A stretch of 64,000 nt of DNA from Gigantopelta aegis (GCF_016097555.1 NC_054706.1:26508513-26572512); one strand, 5' to 3'; shown: positions 10,740 to 20,831, counted from the first letter of the stretch. The notes: generated from the sequence alone by a model not told the origin. A program made the numbers and translations.

Positions 10740-11545
10740 TCCAAAACGCAACGAAATAATCGTGTATGGTGTATATGTCCAAAACGCATGCGGCCAGCCC
10801 CAAAGAAATAATCGTATATATGGTGTATATGTCCAAAACGCATGCGGCCAGCCCCAACGAAATAATCGTATATATGGTGTATATGTCCAAAACGCATGCG
10901 GCCAGCCCCAACGAAATAATCGTATATATGGTGTATATGTCCAAAACGCATGCGGCCAGCCCCAACGAAATAATCGTATATATGGTGTATATGTCCAAAA
11001 CGCATGCGGCCAGCCCCAAAGAAATAATCGTATATATGGTGTATATGTCCAAAACGCATGCGGCCAGCCCCAACGAAATAATCGTATATATGGTGTATAT
11101 GTCCAAAACGCATGCGGCCAGCCCCAACGAAATAATCGTATATATGGTGTATATGTCCAAAACGCATGCGGCCAGCCCCAACGAAATAATCGTATATATG
11201 GTGTATATGTCCAAAACGCATGCGGCCAGCCCCAACGAAATAATCGTATATATGGTGTATATGTCCAAAACGCATGCGGCCAGCCCCAAAGAAATAATCG
11301 TATATATGGTGTATATGTTCAAAACGCATGCGGCCAGCCCCAACGAAATAATCGTATATATGGTGTATATGTCCAAAACGCATGCGGCCAGCCCCAAAGA
11401 AATAATCGTATATATGGTGTATATGTCAAAAACGCATGCGGCCAGACCCAACGAAATAATCGTATATATGGTGTATATGTCAAAAACACATGCGGCCAGC
11501 CCTAATGAAATAATCGTATATGGTGTATATGTCAAAAACGCAAGC
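10740..11545. repeat. 54-bp minisatellite, about 14-15 copies
   Basis: Unit landmarks: AAAACGCATGCGGCCAGCCC, then AACGAAATAATCGTATATAT, then GGTGTATATGTCC. Fourteen units are nearly identical, differing mainly at an AACG/AAAG position. Because 54 is a multiple of three, long frames are open on both strands (RNNRIYGVYVQNACGQPQ and its complements); these are not credible genes. Homologous intronic sites have about four 52-bp units in gene B (33237-33455) and about three in gene C (51430-51585). Confidence 0.96.
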
Positions 11546-12002
11546 TGCAGACGCAACAGTATGATCGCACGCACGCGCCGCATTAAGTCTATATCAGCCT
11601 TTAATGTTACGGAATTATTCAAGGAATACGGGTGGGGGGGGGGGGGGGGGGGGGACACAGCTCGAATGTCCTCTAGGCCTTAGCTTGTGAGAATAAAGGC
11701 TAGCTCAAATCGACTTGAAATTACACATATCAAATCTCGACAGTTGGGATAAAAACAAAAAGAAAAAAGAAAAAGAAAGAAAGAAAAAAAGAGAAAAAAA
11801 AACAGGAAAGAAGGAAGGAAGAAAAATGCATGGTGTTATTTAAATTGGGGAACTCTCAGGTCACATTGGATTGGTAACAATCGCAATCTCTGAATGAATG
11901 AATGAATGAATGAATTGATTAATGTTCAACGACACCCCAACACAAACTACATCAGCTGTCGGGTGTCAAACAAAAACACTATCGCAGTCTGATACAATTA
12001 AA

Positions 12003-12090
12003 GTTTGTTTTGTTTTACGACACCACTAGAGCACTTTGATTTATTAATCATCGGCTAATGGATGTCAAACATTTGGTAATTTCGACATAG
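12003..12090 (-). mobile_element. SINE fragment, 'ACGACACCACTAGAGCA' family
   Basis: Only the distal part of the element is present (TTTGTTTTGTTTTACGACACC to GGTAATTTCGACATAG), directly abutting the LINE fragment. The same junction occurs in genes B (33770-33880) and C (51973-52080), so it predates the duplications. Confidence 0.8.
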
Positions 12091-12865
12091 TCGTACGTAA
12101 CATAAAGCTGGACCATCCCTTAATTGGGATGGTGATACGAAAGTGTGTCTTATTATCCATTGCCAATAAAGATATTGTATTTTGTTGGGTGTCCAGCATG
12201 TTGGCATCAGCGGTAATAAAAAGACAGCTTCAGCTGCCAAGTCTGCTTTGGGTTTGCCTCATGCTCAGGTTGGGATGCCTGAAATACTGATATTAAACAT
12301 AGTATTAAGCACTTTATCTTTTCGATTTGGCAAGATGAGTGGAACGGTGAGGTTGCGAACAAGCTTCATGCTGTCAAGTCAGTATTGGAAGAGTGGCAGT
12401 CCTCCTATAGGCAGTGCAGGAAGGATGAAATAGTCTTGTGTCGTGGTCGCATCGGTCATGCATACTTGACCCATTTATTTATTTTGAAGAAGGATCCTCC
12501 ACCTCATTGTGAACACTATCATTGAACTCTGACGGTACGCCACATTCTGGTGGAATGCAGTCATCTCAAGCTAGGAAACCAGAAAAGATATATTTGGACG
12601 ACGAAATATGATGGAATCATTTCGATTCCATCGATCCTGAACTTTTGTTTCAATTTCTTCGAGATACCGACTTATTCTAAATTTCAATTTTACCTATCTG
12701 TGATAGTTGTATTTTTGTGCAGTTCTTTACACTATGTTTTTATTTAACTTGAATTGTTATATCGATGTTGATTATCACTTAATGTTTTGCATTTACCATA
12801 GTTTGACACCCAATAGCCGATGTATTATTCGTGCTGAGATGCCATTAAACATTCATTCGTTCAGA
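12091..12865 (+). mobile_element. LINE 3' end with RNase H-like remnant (Nimb/I-like)
   Basis: The conceptual translation contains, in broken frames, the RNase H-type stretch 'DIVFCWV...GISGNKKT...AAKSALGL' followed by 'HILVECSHLKLG', the usual order at the C-terminus of I/Nimb-clade LINE ORF2 proteins. The 3' UTR ends 'GACACCCAATAGCCGATGTATTATTCGTGCTGAGATGCCATTAAACATTC' in pieces, with a (ATTC) tail. The fragment is 5'-truncated and has several frame breaks. Orthologous copies are at 33881-34500 and 52080-53220; the clade assignment is from motif order only. Confidence 0.75.
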
Positions 12866-13140
12866 GTTAAGTTTGTTTTGTTTAACGACACCACTAGAGC
12901 ACATTAATTAATCATCGACTATTGGATGTCAAACATTTGGTAATTCTGACTCGTAGTCAACAATGGAAACCCGCTACATTTTTCCTAATGCAGCTAGGGA
13001 TATTTGATATGCACATTCCCACAGACAGGAAGACACAATTACATACCACGGCCTTTGATATACTAGTCATGGTGCACTGGCTGGAACGAGAAATAGCTCA
13101 ATGGGCCCACCGACGGGGATCGATCCCAGTCTGAATTGCC
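12866..13140 (-). mobile_element. SINE, 'ACGACACCACTAGAGCA' family
   Basis: Runs from GTTTGTTTTGTTTAACGACACC to 'GGGGATCGATCCCAGTCTGAATTG'. The latter is the complement of a box B type tRNA sequence, but the terminal head is lost. It is shared with gene C at 53225-53465, where a 27-bp segment after 'GGATGTCAAACA' is missing. Confidence 0.82.
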
Positions 13141-13319
13141 AAATGTTTGACAACCGATAGCAAAAAATTAGCCTAATATATATAATCAATGTCTCTAGTG
13201 GTGTCGTTGAACAAAACAAACTAACTTTTTTGTTCTGAATCATGTGAATTATGGATTAAATTCTTCTGCAGTTTATCAAACAGTTTGCACATGCGTAGAA
13301 GCTTCACGTGAATATACAT

Positions 13320-13350
13320 ATGTATGTATGTACATGTATGTATATACATG

Positions 13351-13389
<39 letters not shown>

Positions 13390-13415
13390 CTATGTATGTA
13401 TGTATGTATGGGTGT

Positions 13416-13455
<40 letters not shown>
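13320..13455. repeat. Compound TATG/TA/TG microsatellite
   Basis: Alternates GTAT, TA and TG runs. It follows sequence also found at 54670-54700, after which the two duplicate copies diverge. Confidence 0.93.
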
Positions 13456-13708
13456 CAGGGTTCGACGTTAACTTTATTTATTACTAGACCAGTGGACTAG
13501 TATGTCTTAAAATTTACTAGACCTGACCTAATATCAACTAGACCAAACTGCTGAATGACACAATATACCTAAGCAGGGCTAATTTTGTTAAAGTTTGCTT
13601 CATATTGCCTATTATTTGAAGTGTATACATAATAATTAGCCAATGTAACTATATTTGAATAAAACACACCAATAAAAACCCCAGGGTATGTGTAACGTTT
13701 TTTGCATA

Positions 13709-13974
13709 TTCATGGGCGTACATGGGGGGGGGGGGGGGGGTTCGATGGGTTCGACCGAACCCCCCCCCCCCTCCCCCCTGAAATCGCTTTTTTTATAATT
13801 TAATATATCTGACATTATTATATTTACTCAACATAGAAATATATGCCCAATATCTCTGCAATCTATTTTGGAACCCCCCTTTTCAAAACTCAACATAGAA
13901 ATATATGCCCAATATCTCTGCAATCTATTTTGGAACCCCTCTTTTCAAAATCCTATGTACGCCCATCATATTTT
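13709..13974. mobile_element. MITE with 'ATGGGCGTACAT' terminal inverted repeats
   Basis: It begins CATGGGCGTACATGGGG and ends CCTATGTACGCCCAT, an inverted pair. Internally there is a G run, its complement (GGTTCGACCGAACCCCCC), and a 52-bp block (ACTCAACATAGAAATATATG...) repeated twice in tandem. The same element lies in reverse orientation at 14855-15073. No coding capacity. Confidence 0.78.
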
Positions 13975-13999
13975 ACTCATGACTGAAACATTTAACATT

Positions 14000-14760
14000 A
14001 AAAGTTAACGCTTGTAGTCTTATTACACTGGAATAAGCTAAACTGTATCTATGGCAAACAATGCAATATCACTTCTCACATAAAACTCTGTTAAGTTGCC
14101 TTTCTCTTTCTTTTCTTGGACAAGTCAGTTTCAGACGGGTCTTTGTCAGATGAAAACCCGTATTTAAACAGGTCCATTTTTTGTCTGCTCGAATACGACT
14201 GTACCACATGTAAATAATTCGAAAACGAAATCGATTGTCGTATATTTGAAAAACCCGAAAAATATTTATTCAAAGAACGTACACCATTGTATGTTTTGCA
14301 TTTTTATTACCTTATTCGATTTATTGGACAAAAAACCAATGTACCAAAGTATCAAGCAGAAACAATAATACTGTTTTCACTGATAGTATTTATGACATAG
14401 ATCTGTGCGCACTAAATTTAGCAATTGCACACTATTGACAAACCTCGGTCGATTCCGGTATCAACGGAATCGACAGAGTTGTGACAAACGGCGCCATCTA
14501 CATATCGGATCCGTCAGTCGTTAGCACCAGTCGGGATTGTTCAGTTATTCACTGCCCACTGCATCACATCTAATTATAGAACCTGGGATTTCCGTGTCGA
14601 TAGTTTAATAGAAAATATTAATGTTTGTAGGATCACTGGATGGCAAATTAATTCACCGCTCATAAATTATCAACACGACCAGTCGGGCTACTAAGAAACA
14701 CTTATGACCAGACCGAACCAGCTGTTTACTAGACAATGTCGTTCGGACGTACCTTAGTGT
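14000..14760. other. Intronic stretch without recognised elements
   Basis: Within intron 1 of gene A and absent from gene C. I see no exon, RNA or repeat signature; base composition is ordinary for the window. Confidence 0.5.
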
Positions 14761-14766
14761 CGAAGC

Positions 14767-14768
<2 letters not shown>

Positions 14769-14852
<84 letters not shown>
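14769..14852. repeat. (TA)n microsatellite
   Basis: About 42 TA units, immediately beside the inverted MITE copy at 14855. Confidence 0.97.
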
Positions 14853-14854
<2 letters not shown>

Positions 14855-14856
<2 letters not shown>

Positions 14857-15073
14857 GGGCGTACATAGGATTTTGAAAAGGGGGGTTCCAATACATAGGA
14901 TTTTGAAAAGGGGGGTTCCAAAATAGACTGCAGAGATAATGGGCATATATTTCTATGTTGAGTAAATATAATAATGTCAGATATCAATGTCAGATATATT
15001 AAATTATTAAAAAAAGCGATTTCAGGGGGGGTTCGGTCGAACCCATCGAACCCCCCCCCTATGTACGCCTATG
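14855..15073. mobile_element. MITE, inverted copy of 13709-13974
   Basis: Starts ATGGGCGTACATAGG and ends CCTATGTACGCC. It has the duplicated 'GGATTTTGAAAAGGGG' block and the GGTTCGGTCGAACCC core. It is bounded on both sides by TA tracts, suggesting insertion into a TA repeat. Confidence 0.78.

Positions 15074-15077
<4 letters not shown>

Positions 15078-15134
<57 letters not shown>
15078..15134. repeat. (TA)n microsatellite
   Basis: TA tract between the MITE 14855-15073 and the pogo-type MITE beginning at 15139. Confidence 0.95.
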
Positions 15135-15138
<4 letters not shown>

Positions 15139-15140
<2 letters not shown>

Positions 15141-16023
15141 GTCAAACCTGTCTTAAGCGGTCACAAGTGTGTAGATAAAAGTGGCCGCTAAAGACAGGTG
15201 GCCGCTAAAGACAGGTGACCGCTGATTACAGGTTGCCACATATATAATCTTTAAAACATTTGTTGTTGTTTCTTGTTTTACCGTCTGTACTGCTAATCAA
15301 CGGATGTATGCTTCACCGTTGACAGAAAAAATGCAAATGGAATGTATTAAATTAACCGTTCTCAGCAAGTTTGTTTACTTTTTCTATTTAATTATTTAAT
15401 TCCTACTTAATGCGGTGCATTGTCATAGTAAGTGAATCTACAAATGTCAAGCGTAGCCTGCCCAGAGGCAATTAGATGCATGACAGTCCTACTGTCTTAA
15501 TTGATACACAGTAGAAATGTCGGGACTGAATATGTACTAGTATTCCTGAAGGTGTAAAGATCGGTTATTTGCTGCACCTTATCGCTGTTGTTAAAATATC
15601 TCTTTTGTATAATAGTATAAATTTAATGTGGCCGATTAATACAGGTATTTTAGTGATTTGGGATCCGATTTAGGTGGCCGCTGGCCGCGTTCGACAGGTG
15701 ACCGCTTTTTTTTAATTATTATTATTTTATTTTGTTTACGAAATTTAAGTGTTCACTAGTCATAATTTTCAACATTTTCACAAGTGTACAAAGCGTATGC
15801 TTTTGACCCCCCCCCCCCCCCCCCCCCCCCCTTATAAGTGTACATCCCCAAAATGAAAAATGTTGATCGACATTTTTCATTTTCAAAAGAAGTGTACGCT
15901 GGCCCGACAGGTGACCGCTTATTACAGGTGCATTTACATTATAAATTGTTTGGCAGGAAAAAAAGTGGCCGCTTAAGGCAGGTGACCGGTGATTAAAGGT
16001 GGCCGCTAGGACAGGTTTGACTG
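15139..16023. mobile_element. Non-autonomous pogo-type (Tc1/mariner) MITE
   Basis: Terminal inverted repeats CAGTCAAACCTGTC (15139) and GACAGGTTTGACTG (to 16023), followed by TA. Subterminal repeats of 'GTGGCCGCTTAAGACAGGTGACCGCT' type occur at both ends. The TIR start CAGT..AACCT is typical of pogo/Tigger elements. There is no transposase. A second, shorter copy lies at 54758-55422 in gene C; this copy additionally holds the 15731-15898 block. Confidence 0.78.
15731..15898. repeat. Duplicated intronic block (partner 16065-16216)
   Basis: Both blocks read ACGAAATTTAAGTGT, TTTTCACAAGTGTACAAAGCGTA..., a C run, then AAAATGAAAAATGTTGATCGACAT. They resemble the intron sequence next to the exon 1 donor (GAAATTTAAAGTGTTCACTTAC), so this looks like local copying of donor-proximal sequence into the MITE. 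Confidence 0.7.
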
Positions 16024-16252
16024 TATATTATTATTATTTTTTATTATTATTATTTTTTTTTTTTTTTTACGAAATTTAAGTGTCCATAATTGTCAAAATT
16101 TTCACAAGTGTACAAAGCGTACGCTTTTGACCCCCCCCCCCCCCCCCCCTAAAAGTGTACATCCCCAAAATGAAAAATGTTGATCGACATTTTTAATTTT
16201 CAAAAGAAGATGTACAGTATATTGTTTTATGAAATTTAAAGTGTTCACTTAC

Positions 16253-16448
16253 TTGGACAGAGCTGCTGGCACTTTTTAGCTGTCCCTTGAATTTTAGCAA
16301 GGTAACAAATGTCCCTACACGGATCGCAATTTCGTGTCAACGGGTCGTAATAAGTTCCTTCGGGACATGGAGGCTTCGCCGCAACGTACAGTACTAGTAC
16401 GAAAAACAAGATCATCTCGTACGAAGTAGATGCCCGAAACCAGATCAT
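16253..16448 (-). CDS. Receptor gene A, exon 1: signal peptide and TACI/BCMA-like cysteine module
   Basis: Codes a secretory signal (hydrophobic ILFFVLVLYVAA) and then one six-cysteine module, CPEGTYYDPLTRNC-DP-C-RDI-C-(11)-C-QQL-C. The cysteine spacing 12-2-3-11-3 matches the BAFF/APRIL receptors BCMA and TACI (12-2-3-7/8-3 from memory), and TACI CRD1 also reads CPE..Y.DPL...C..C..IC. The aromatic-D-x-L-T/V-R motif that binds BAFF/APRIL in those receptors is intact here (YDPLTR). The donor CCAA|GTAAGT is phase 1, as in all paralogs. Two starts are possible: ATG at 16448, or ATG at 16415, which sits next to the hydrophobic core with G at -3 and is conserved in every copy. The latter gives 212 residues for the spliced protein. 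Ligand binding is inferred, not shown. Confidence 0.85.
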
Positions 16449-16539
16449 GTTAAACAGTATCCATGTTGGCCGCAGCGTGTTACTATTTTTTTTTTTTTTT
16501 TAATAGTTGCAGCCGGCATACTACCGGTATTGCGTTGTT

Positions 16540-16549
16540 CTATTTATAG
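16540..16549 (-). promoter_or_regulatory. Putative TATA box of receptor gene A
   Basis: CTATAAATAG on the minus strand, about 92 bp above the first ATG, inside the conserved 5' flank. The identical decamer lies at the same place above the exon 1 copies at 39527-39536, 40834-40843 and 55744-55753. Confidence 0.6.
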
Positions 16550-16792
16550 TTTTTATTACGTGTATTTATAAATACATGCCGTTTATTCCGACGGCTATAA
16601 GGCTGTCCAGCCAGTTTTATTAGGTAAAAACCATTTTTCGTGGGGTCTATCAAGCTACGCTAGATGAAGCAATAAACTTTTTCGGAAGCGGTCACCCACG
16701 AACCTCAACACCCACCCCCAACAAAAAAAACGAACAAACAAATAAAATAAATAAATAAATAAAATAATAATAATATATATATAAATTATATG

Positions 16793-16796
<4 letters not shown>

Positions 16797-16873
<77 letters not shown>
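16797..16873. repeat. (TA)n microsatellite
   Basis: About 38 TA units preceded by a diverged A/T tract from 16740. Confidence 0.97.
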
Positions 16874-16875
<2 letters not shown>

Positions 16876-16878
<3 letters not shown>

Positions 16879-16996
16879 CTGACACTCATTGCTGAGCATA
16901 AAACATTCAGGTGCGTATGCAGTGGGGGGATTTTCGGAGGAGAAAACCCTCTCCCCAATCCCCCAGCTTAAAGCGAATTTTCTTTCTTTTACCCCC

Positions 16997-17027
<31 letters not shown>

Positions 17028-17125
17028 ACACATATTTCCGAGGGAGCATGACCCGAACACTCCTAGAAACTTCACTCACGGTGGTCTAGACACCACCCTG
17101 CATATTTTCCGCATACACACGCGTC
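16876..17125. repeat. Duplicated 5' flank (partner 41278-41512)
   Basis: Shared landmarks: ATCTGACACTCATTG, GAGCATAAAACAT, CAGCTTAAAGCGAATTTTC, GAGGGAGCATGACCCGAAC. It lies upstream of gene A exon 1, as the partner lies upstream of gene B exon 1. The gene A copy has an expanded C run and CA run (16991-17030). Confidence 0.85.
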
Positions 17126-17175
17126 TGACATATATAATTACAATTATATATAAGATATATGTTCGATTCATACTA

Positions 17176-18884
17176 CAGTGAAACTTCTCTAAATCGGACC
17201 CTTAGTAAACTGGAATTCCCTCAACACCGAACTTTTTTCACGGTCCCGCGTTTTACGCAGCTTTAACCACTGAAATAAACCCCTGAAAACCGGAAACCCC
17301 TCTACTCTGAATACCGAACGAATTTCCGGGTCCCGTTTTGTTTATTCAATACAAATTTTACCTCTGAAGACCGAACAATTACAAACTCTGAAGGAGCGTC
17401 GCCTGTCTCGACCATACCAATTAGTTGTCAAAGTCGCGGTGTTACTAAGGTCTCACTACACAGATCATTTCCGGGTGCGCGATCACGTGGTCTACGTCTC
17501 GAAATAGATCGCCGAGCTTTGCAATTGTTGCGACGGAGTGTCACGAAGCGTAGCTGAATGTGGGTGCTGTCGGGTTTCTTTCTGTAGTAAGTGTATTAGT
17601 GATTAATATGTGGATTTTTTTGTATCACTTAACTCGAAAATGATTGATGTAAAGGTATTTGACGTCAAACATAGGATTGTTGTGGTATTAGAGCGGGACT
17701 CATTGCCTACCGTCTGGTAGTCAGGAATTGCCAAAAAAAGACAGGTTGGTCTCTGACTGTAATGAGAGCGTGTTTATGTCCAAATGTCCGTCTAGTTCTC
17801 TTACAGTCAGAGTACTCGGGCTAGGGTATATAGCGCAAGTGACAGCCGGAGTGAATCGGTTAATGAACCAACTGTTCGGACCGGTACTACTGCCAGATGC
17901 GGTCATATACTAGTAGCAAAAAACTGAGACGGAAATGTTCTCAATTTTGGAGTGAAAATAAATGCTTATATAATGTATGTTCGCAATGGTGTTTGTTGTT
18001 AGTGCCAACGAGAACCCGTTCTATGGGCAATCTTCGCTTGAAGTTGGGCAGTTTAACATGGGTTTCAATGGCAGATGACATATGTGTAGTGAGACCTAAC
18101 TATACCAGATGGTATGCGCATGCTCTGTGTAGCGTGTCGAACAATGCTTTAATTAGTCTCTGTTACCTAGATTTCGGTTAAGCCTTGTCATTCAATTAAC
18201 ACCTTTAAGTTTGTAACAGGAATAATCATGTGCACTGTGTTTATTGGGAATGAGATTATTACCTCTTCCGAACAAATTTATCGCTGGTTATATCTGATTA
18301 TTTTACACGAGGACCCGACAAAGCAACCATAAATTTAATTCACTGCATTCTCATCGTCTCTGTTCCACTGTTTATTTAGACAAATAAGTCGGTTTCTGTT
18401 TCCGATATGTTTCGTAGATACGTCAATAGCATTTCATTTCCATATCGATTGTCAACATGTCCGAACGTCCAGCAAAACGGCGTCGTGTAGAGTTATCACT
18501 GGACGATAAAGTTAAAATTATTAACAAATACGAAAGTTTACCCAAACCAACATTACAGTCACTAAGTGATTCATTTGGCATTGGGAAATCGACTGTATCT
18601 GACATAATCAAGAAAAGGGACACCTATAAATCGCAGTACGAGAATAATGCAAATGGAAGTAAACGAAGGTTTAATAACGCGTGCAAATTTGACCGACTCA
18701 ACGAACTCGTTTGGCAGTGGTTTTGTCAAGCACGTGCGAAAAACATTCCGGTCAGTGGCCCAATAATTCAAAATTAAAAAATGGTTATCAAGGCTGTTTC
18801 TTAAAACCTCAGTAAACCGAACACCCCTCTAAACCGAACATTTTATTCGGTCCCAAGGGTGTTCGGTTTTGAGAAGTTTCACTG
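17176..18884 (+). mobile_element. pogo/Tigger-like DNA transposon, internally deleted
   Basis: Perfect terminal inverted repeats CAGTGAAACTTCTC (17176) and GAGAAGTTTCACTG (ending 18884) are flanked by TA on both sides. Subterminal 'ACCGAAC' words recur at both ends. At 1.7 kb it keeps only the N-terminal DNA-binding part of the transposase (18457-18777); no DDE domain is visible. The corresponding position in the gene B/D flank (near 41515) is empty. Confidence 0.9.
18457..18777 (+). CDS. Truncated pogo-type transposase: CENP-B N-terminal HTH
   Basis: The 106-residue frame MSERPAKRRRVELSLDDKVK... is an N-terminal CENP-B/pogo helix-turn-helix: basic start, 'LSLDDKVKIINKYES', 'TLQSLSDSFGIGKSTVSDII', which in autonomous pogo/Tigger/Jerky elements binds the TIR. 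A second, CENP-B-type HTH seems to begin ('FDRLNELVWQWFCQARAKNIPVSGPII') but the frame ends at TAA before any catalytic D,D,D region. The element's 3' TIR follows about 90 bp later. It could at most act as a DNA-binding repressor or be inert. Confidence 0.85.
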   Translation: MSERPAKRRRVELSLDDKVKIINKYESLPKPTLQSLSDSFGIGKSTVSDIIKKRDTYKSQYENNANGSKRRFNNACKFDRLNELVWQWFCQARAKNIPVSGPIIQN

Positions 18885-18928
18885 TATTTACTTGTTGAAC
18901 CTCGGTGTGAAAGTTTTAATACAGACCT

Positions 18929-19190
18929 GGGCCCAATTTCACAAAGCATCGTAAGCCTAGTTTTGCACGTAAACGTAAATCTACGACTACACCAGAATTC
19001 TTATTACTATTATAGTTCAACAAATATAGTTTGAAGAACACATATTTCATTTTTTTTGTCCTTGAAATACTCCAGCTTCCGTAGTGATATAATTTTCTAC
19101 GTGAAATAGACGCCAAACATGTGTAAACGCACGGCCGGTATAACTGCTAGTAGCAGACGTAAACTTACGATGTTTAGTGAAATGGGCTCC
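18929..19190. mobile_element. MITE with 'GGGCCCAATTTCACAAAGC' termini
   Basis: Starts GGGCCCAATTTCACAAAGCA and ends GTTTAGTGAAATGGGCTCC, an inverted pair, with subterminal CGTAAGCCTAG / CTTACGATG. Same family as the larger element 19677-20344. Non-coding. Confidence 0.8.
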
Positions 19191-19474
19191 ACTCGTAAGA
19201 ACGTGGACCGGGCTCGAAACTACCTGTGGCCAAATGCCACCAATGTCTTGTTTGGGCGACTTAAATATTAAAAAATAATGGCGTTAGTCGCCCAAATAAT
19301 ATTATCTTCTTTAGAACTATAACATATGAGCCACTATTCATATTTGTATTCCACATTAAAATCTTGCTCGTGGTTCGCTTACCATAATTTGCCAACATGC
19401 ATTATTATTTTTTGGGCCACCATACTTTTTGGAGAGTTTCGAACCCTGGCAGACCGTGGAGGAAGGGAAGGACA
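19191..19474. other. Stretch without recognised feature
   Basis: Between two MITEs. The part near 19185-19215 resembles 41573-41600 (CCCGTAAGAACG) in the gene D upstream flank; no exon is seen. Confidence 0.5.
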
Positions 19475-19670
19475 CAAGTTATTGTGATCCCTATGTGGGT
19501 GCTGGTGGCTATAGGCCTACACGCCTATGAGCTTAATATGATGAAAGTTTATCGCCATGGTATTGTATAATGGATATATTAACACATCTACACCATTCAT
19601 TGACGTATTGGATACTGGGTTAATACCAATGACGTGGTGCTTTCGTGTATCTATAAATATACATTCGTAA
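19475..19670 (+). repeat. Relic copy of the gene D upstream flank
   Basis: Landmarks shared with 41735-42180 and 47735-47905: ACACAAGTTATTGTGATCCC, GTGGGTGCTGGTGGCT, TATCGCCATGGTA, GTATAATGGAT, GTGCTTTCGTGTATCTATAAATA. The TATA-like CTATAAATA is kept, but no gene D exon follows; a MITE starts at 19677. A plus-strand paralog once present here was probably lost. Confidence 0.75.
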
Positions 19671-19676
19671 AGGCCT

Positions 19677-20344
19677 GGACCCATATTCACAAAAAGGTGT
19701 AAATTTACGTCTACGACTAGTACTTACGTCTGCCGTAGATTTACGTTTACGTGCAAGAAGCACCTTATTCTCAAAGACGGTCGTAAATGTAAACGTAACT
19801 TAGTTGGACGTAAATCTACGATTTAACACTCTCACCGGAGAAATTGAAAAAACCCCATTCGAAACGATGGCTACCGGGTAAATAACAAATGCGCAAAACT
19901 CAATTTCGTTTGTCGTCTGCTAACAATAACATCGCGAACGGTGAACCATGACATTTTGGTATTGGTGAGAATCCGCGTTTTGGTACGAACTTGAGGACAT
20001 TTCTTAAAAAGGAAAAGATAACTCAGGAGAAATTGGCCGAGTCGAAAACATCCGTTCGATCACCAACAAAAATATGTTAAATCCGTGGGCGTTCGCCATC
20101 GCAAACTGCTTCAATTATTGGAAATGCTGCCAGTTTCCGTAAATAATAGTAAATAACGGCGATCGTGCTTGATTTATTATATGTATACGACTTACGTGCA
20201 GCGTTAGTTGTAACCGGAGGCACTCATATTTACGTCCAACTTTACACGTAACTTACGTTTTCGTTGTTTCGTGAATAGCTCTTCAGTCGTAGATTTACGT
20301 CTACGTGTAAAACTAGGCTTACGATGTTTTGTGAATATGGGTCC
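19677..20344. mobile_element. MITE with 'GGACCCATATTCACAAAA' termini
   Basis: Starts GGACCCATATTCACAAAA and ends TTTTGTGAATATGGGTCC, an 18-bp perfect inverted pair. Subterminal repeats of TACGTCTACGACT / GTAGATTTACGTCTACG run inward from both ends. 668 bp, no transposase. Confidence 0.9.
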
Positions 20345-20444
20345 TGTATAGTAATGTATTGTATTGAGGCCGAACACATCAACGGTTATCGAATGCTAAA
20401 TCAGAAATAATAGATTACATGTTTAGCACATGTAACACAATTAA

Positions 20445-20831
20445 AGAGGCATTCCTGAGTTTGCTGCAATTTTTAAGATGTTACTGACTAACAGAGACTT
20501 TTTAATGATTGTAATTACATATCAAATATATTTTTTCTGCATAAAATATTAGTGGCTGTATATTAAACGTGTCTGATCGTTTTAATATTTGTACTAGGAT
20601 AAATTTCATTTCATTTCCTAAAATATGTTTTTTTCGTACATACGAATTCGGAAATTATTTGAAGGCAAAATCCAGTTTGTGCTTCTTACACATATTAAGA
20701 CAACCAGAAACACATTTAATATACAGACACTGATATTCTAAACAAGAAAATATATTTAATATGTAAGTTTAATCGTAGAAATATTTTATTAGTCGGAAAC
20801 ATCTTACAATGCAGAAAACAGGAATGTCTCT
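20445..20831. mobile_element. TTAA-flanked MITE
   Basis: TIRs AGAGGCATTCCTGAGTTTGC and (inverted) ...ACAGGAATGTCTCT, flanked by TTAA (20441-20444 and 20832-20835). The interior matches the element 52757-53137. TTAA targets are used by piggyBac and Kolobok elements; the 387 bp do not allow a choice. Confidence 0.87.

Larger units (their letters stand above)
10068..16252 (-). other. Intron 1 of receptor gene A (6.2 kb)
   Basis: Inferred from the exon 1 donor (CCAA|GTAAGT at 16253/16252) and the exon 2 acceptor at 10067. It is filled with the 54-bp minisatellite, SINE and LINE 3' fragments, two MITEs sharing the GGGCGTACAT terminus, TA repeats and a pogo-type MITE, all listed separately. The stretch 10100-10680 shows no element or exon; it is nearly identical to 50790-51360 in gene C, except for small indels. 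Confidence 0.7.

Noticed and set aside
10740-11545. CRISPR-like array (regular 54-bp repeats)
   Set aside because: Whole unit is repeated with no unique spacers, in a eukaryotic intron with SINEs and LINEs around it.
10682-11683. Frames of 233-312 residues on both strands with an 18-residue repeat
   Set aside because: Pure by-product of the 54-bp minisatellite inside an intron; equally open on both strands and not conserved in length in genes B and C.
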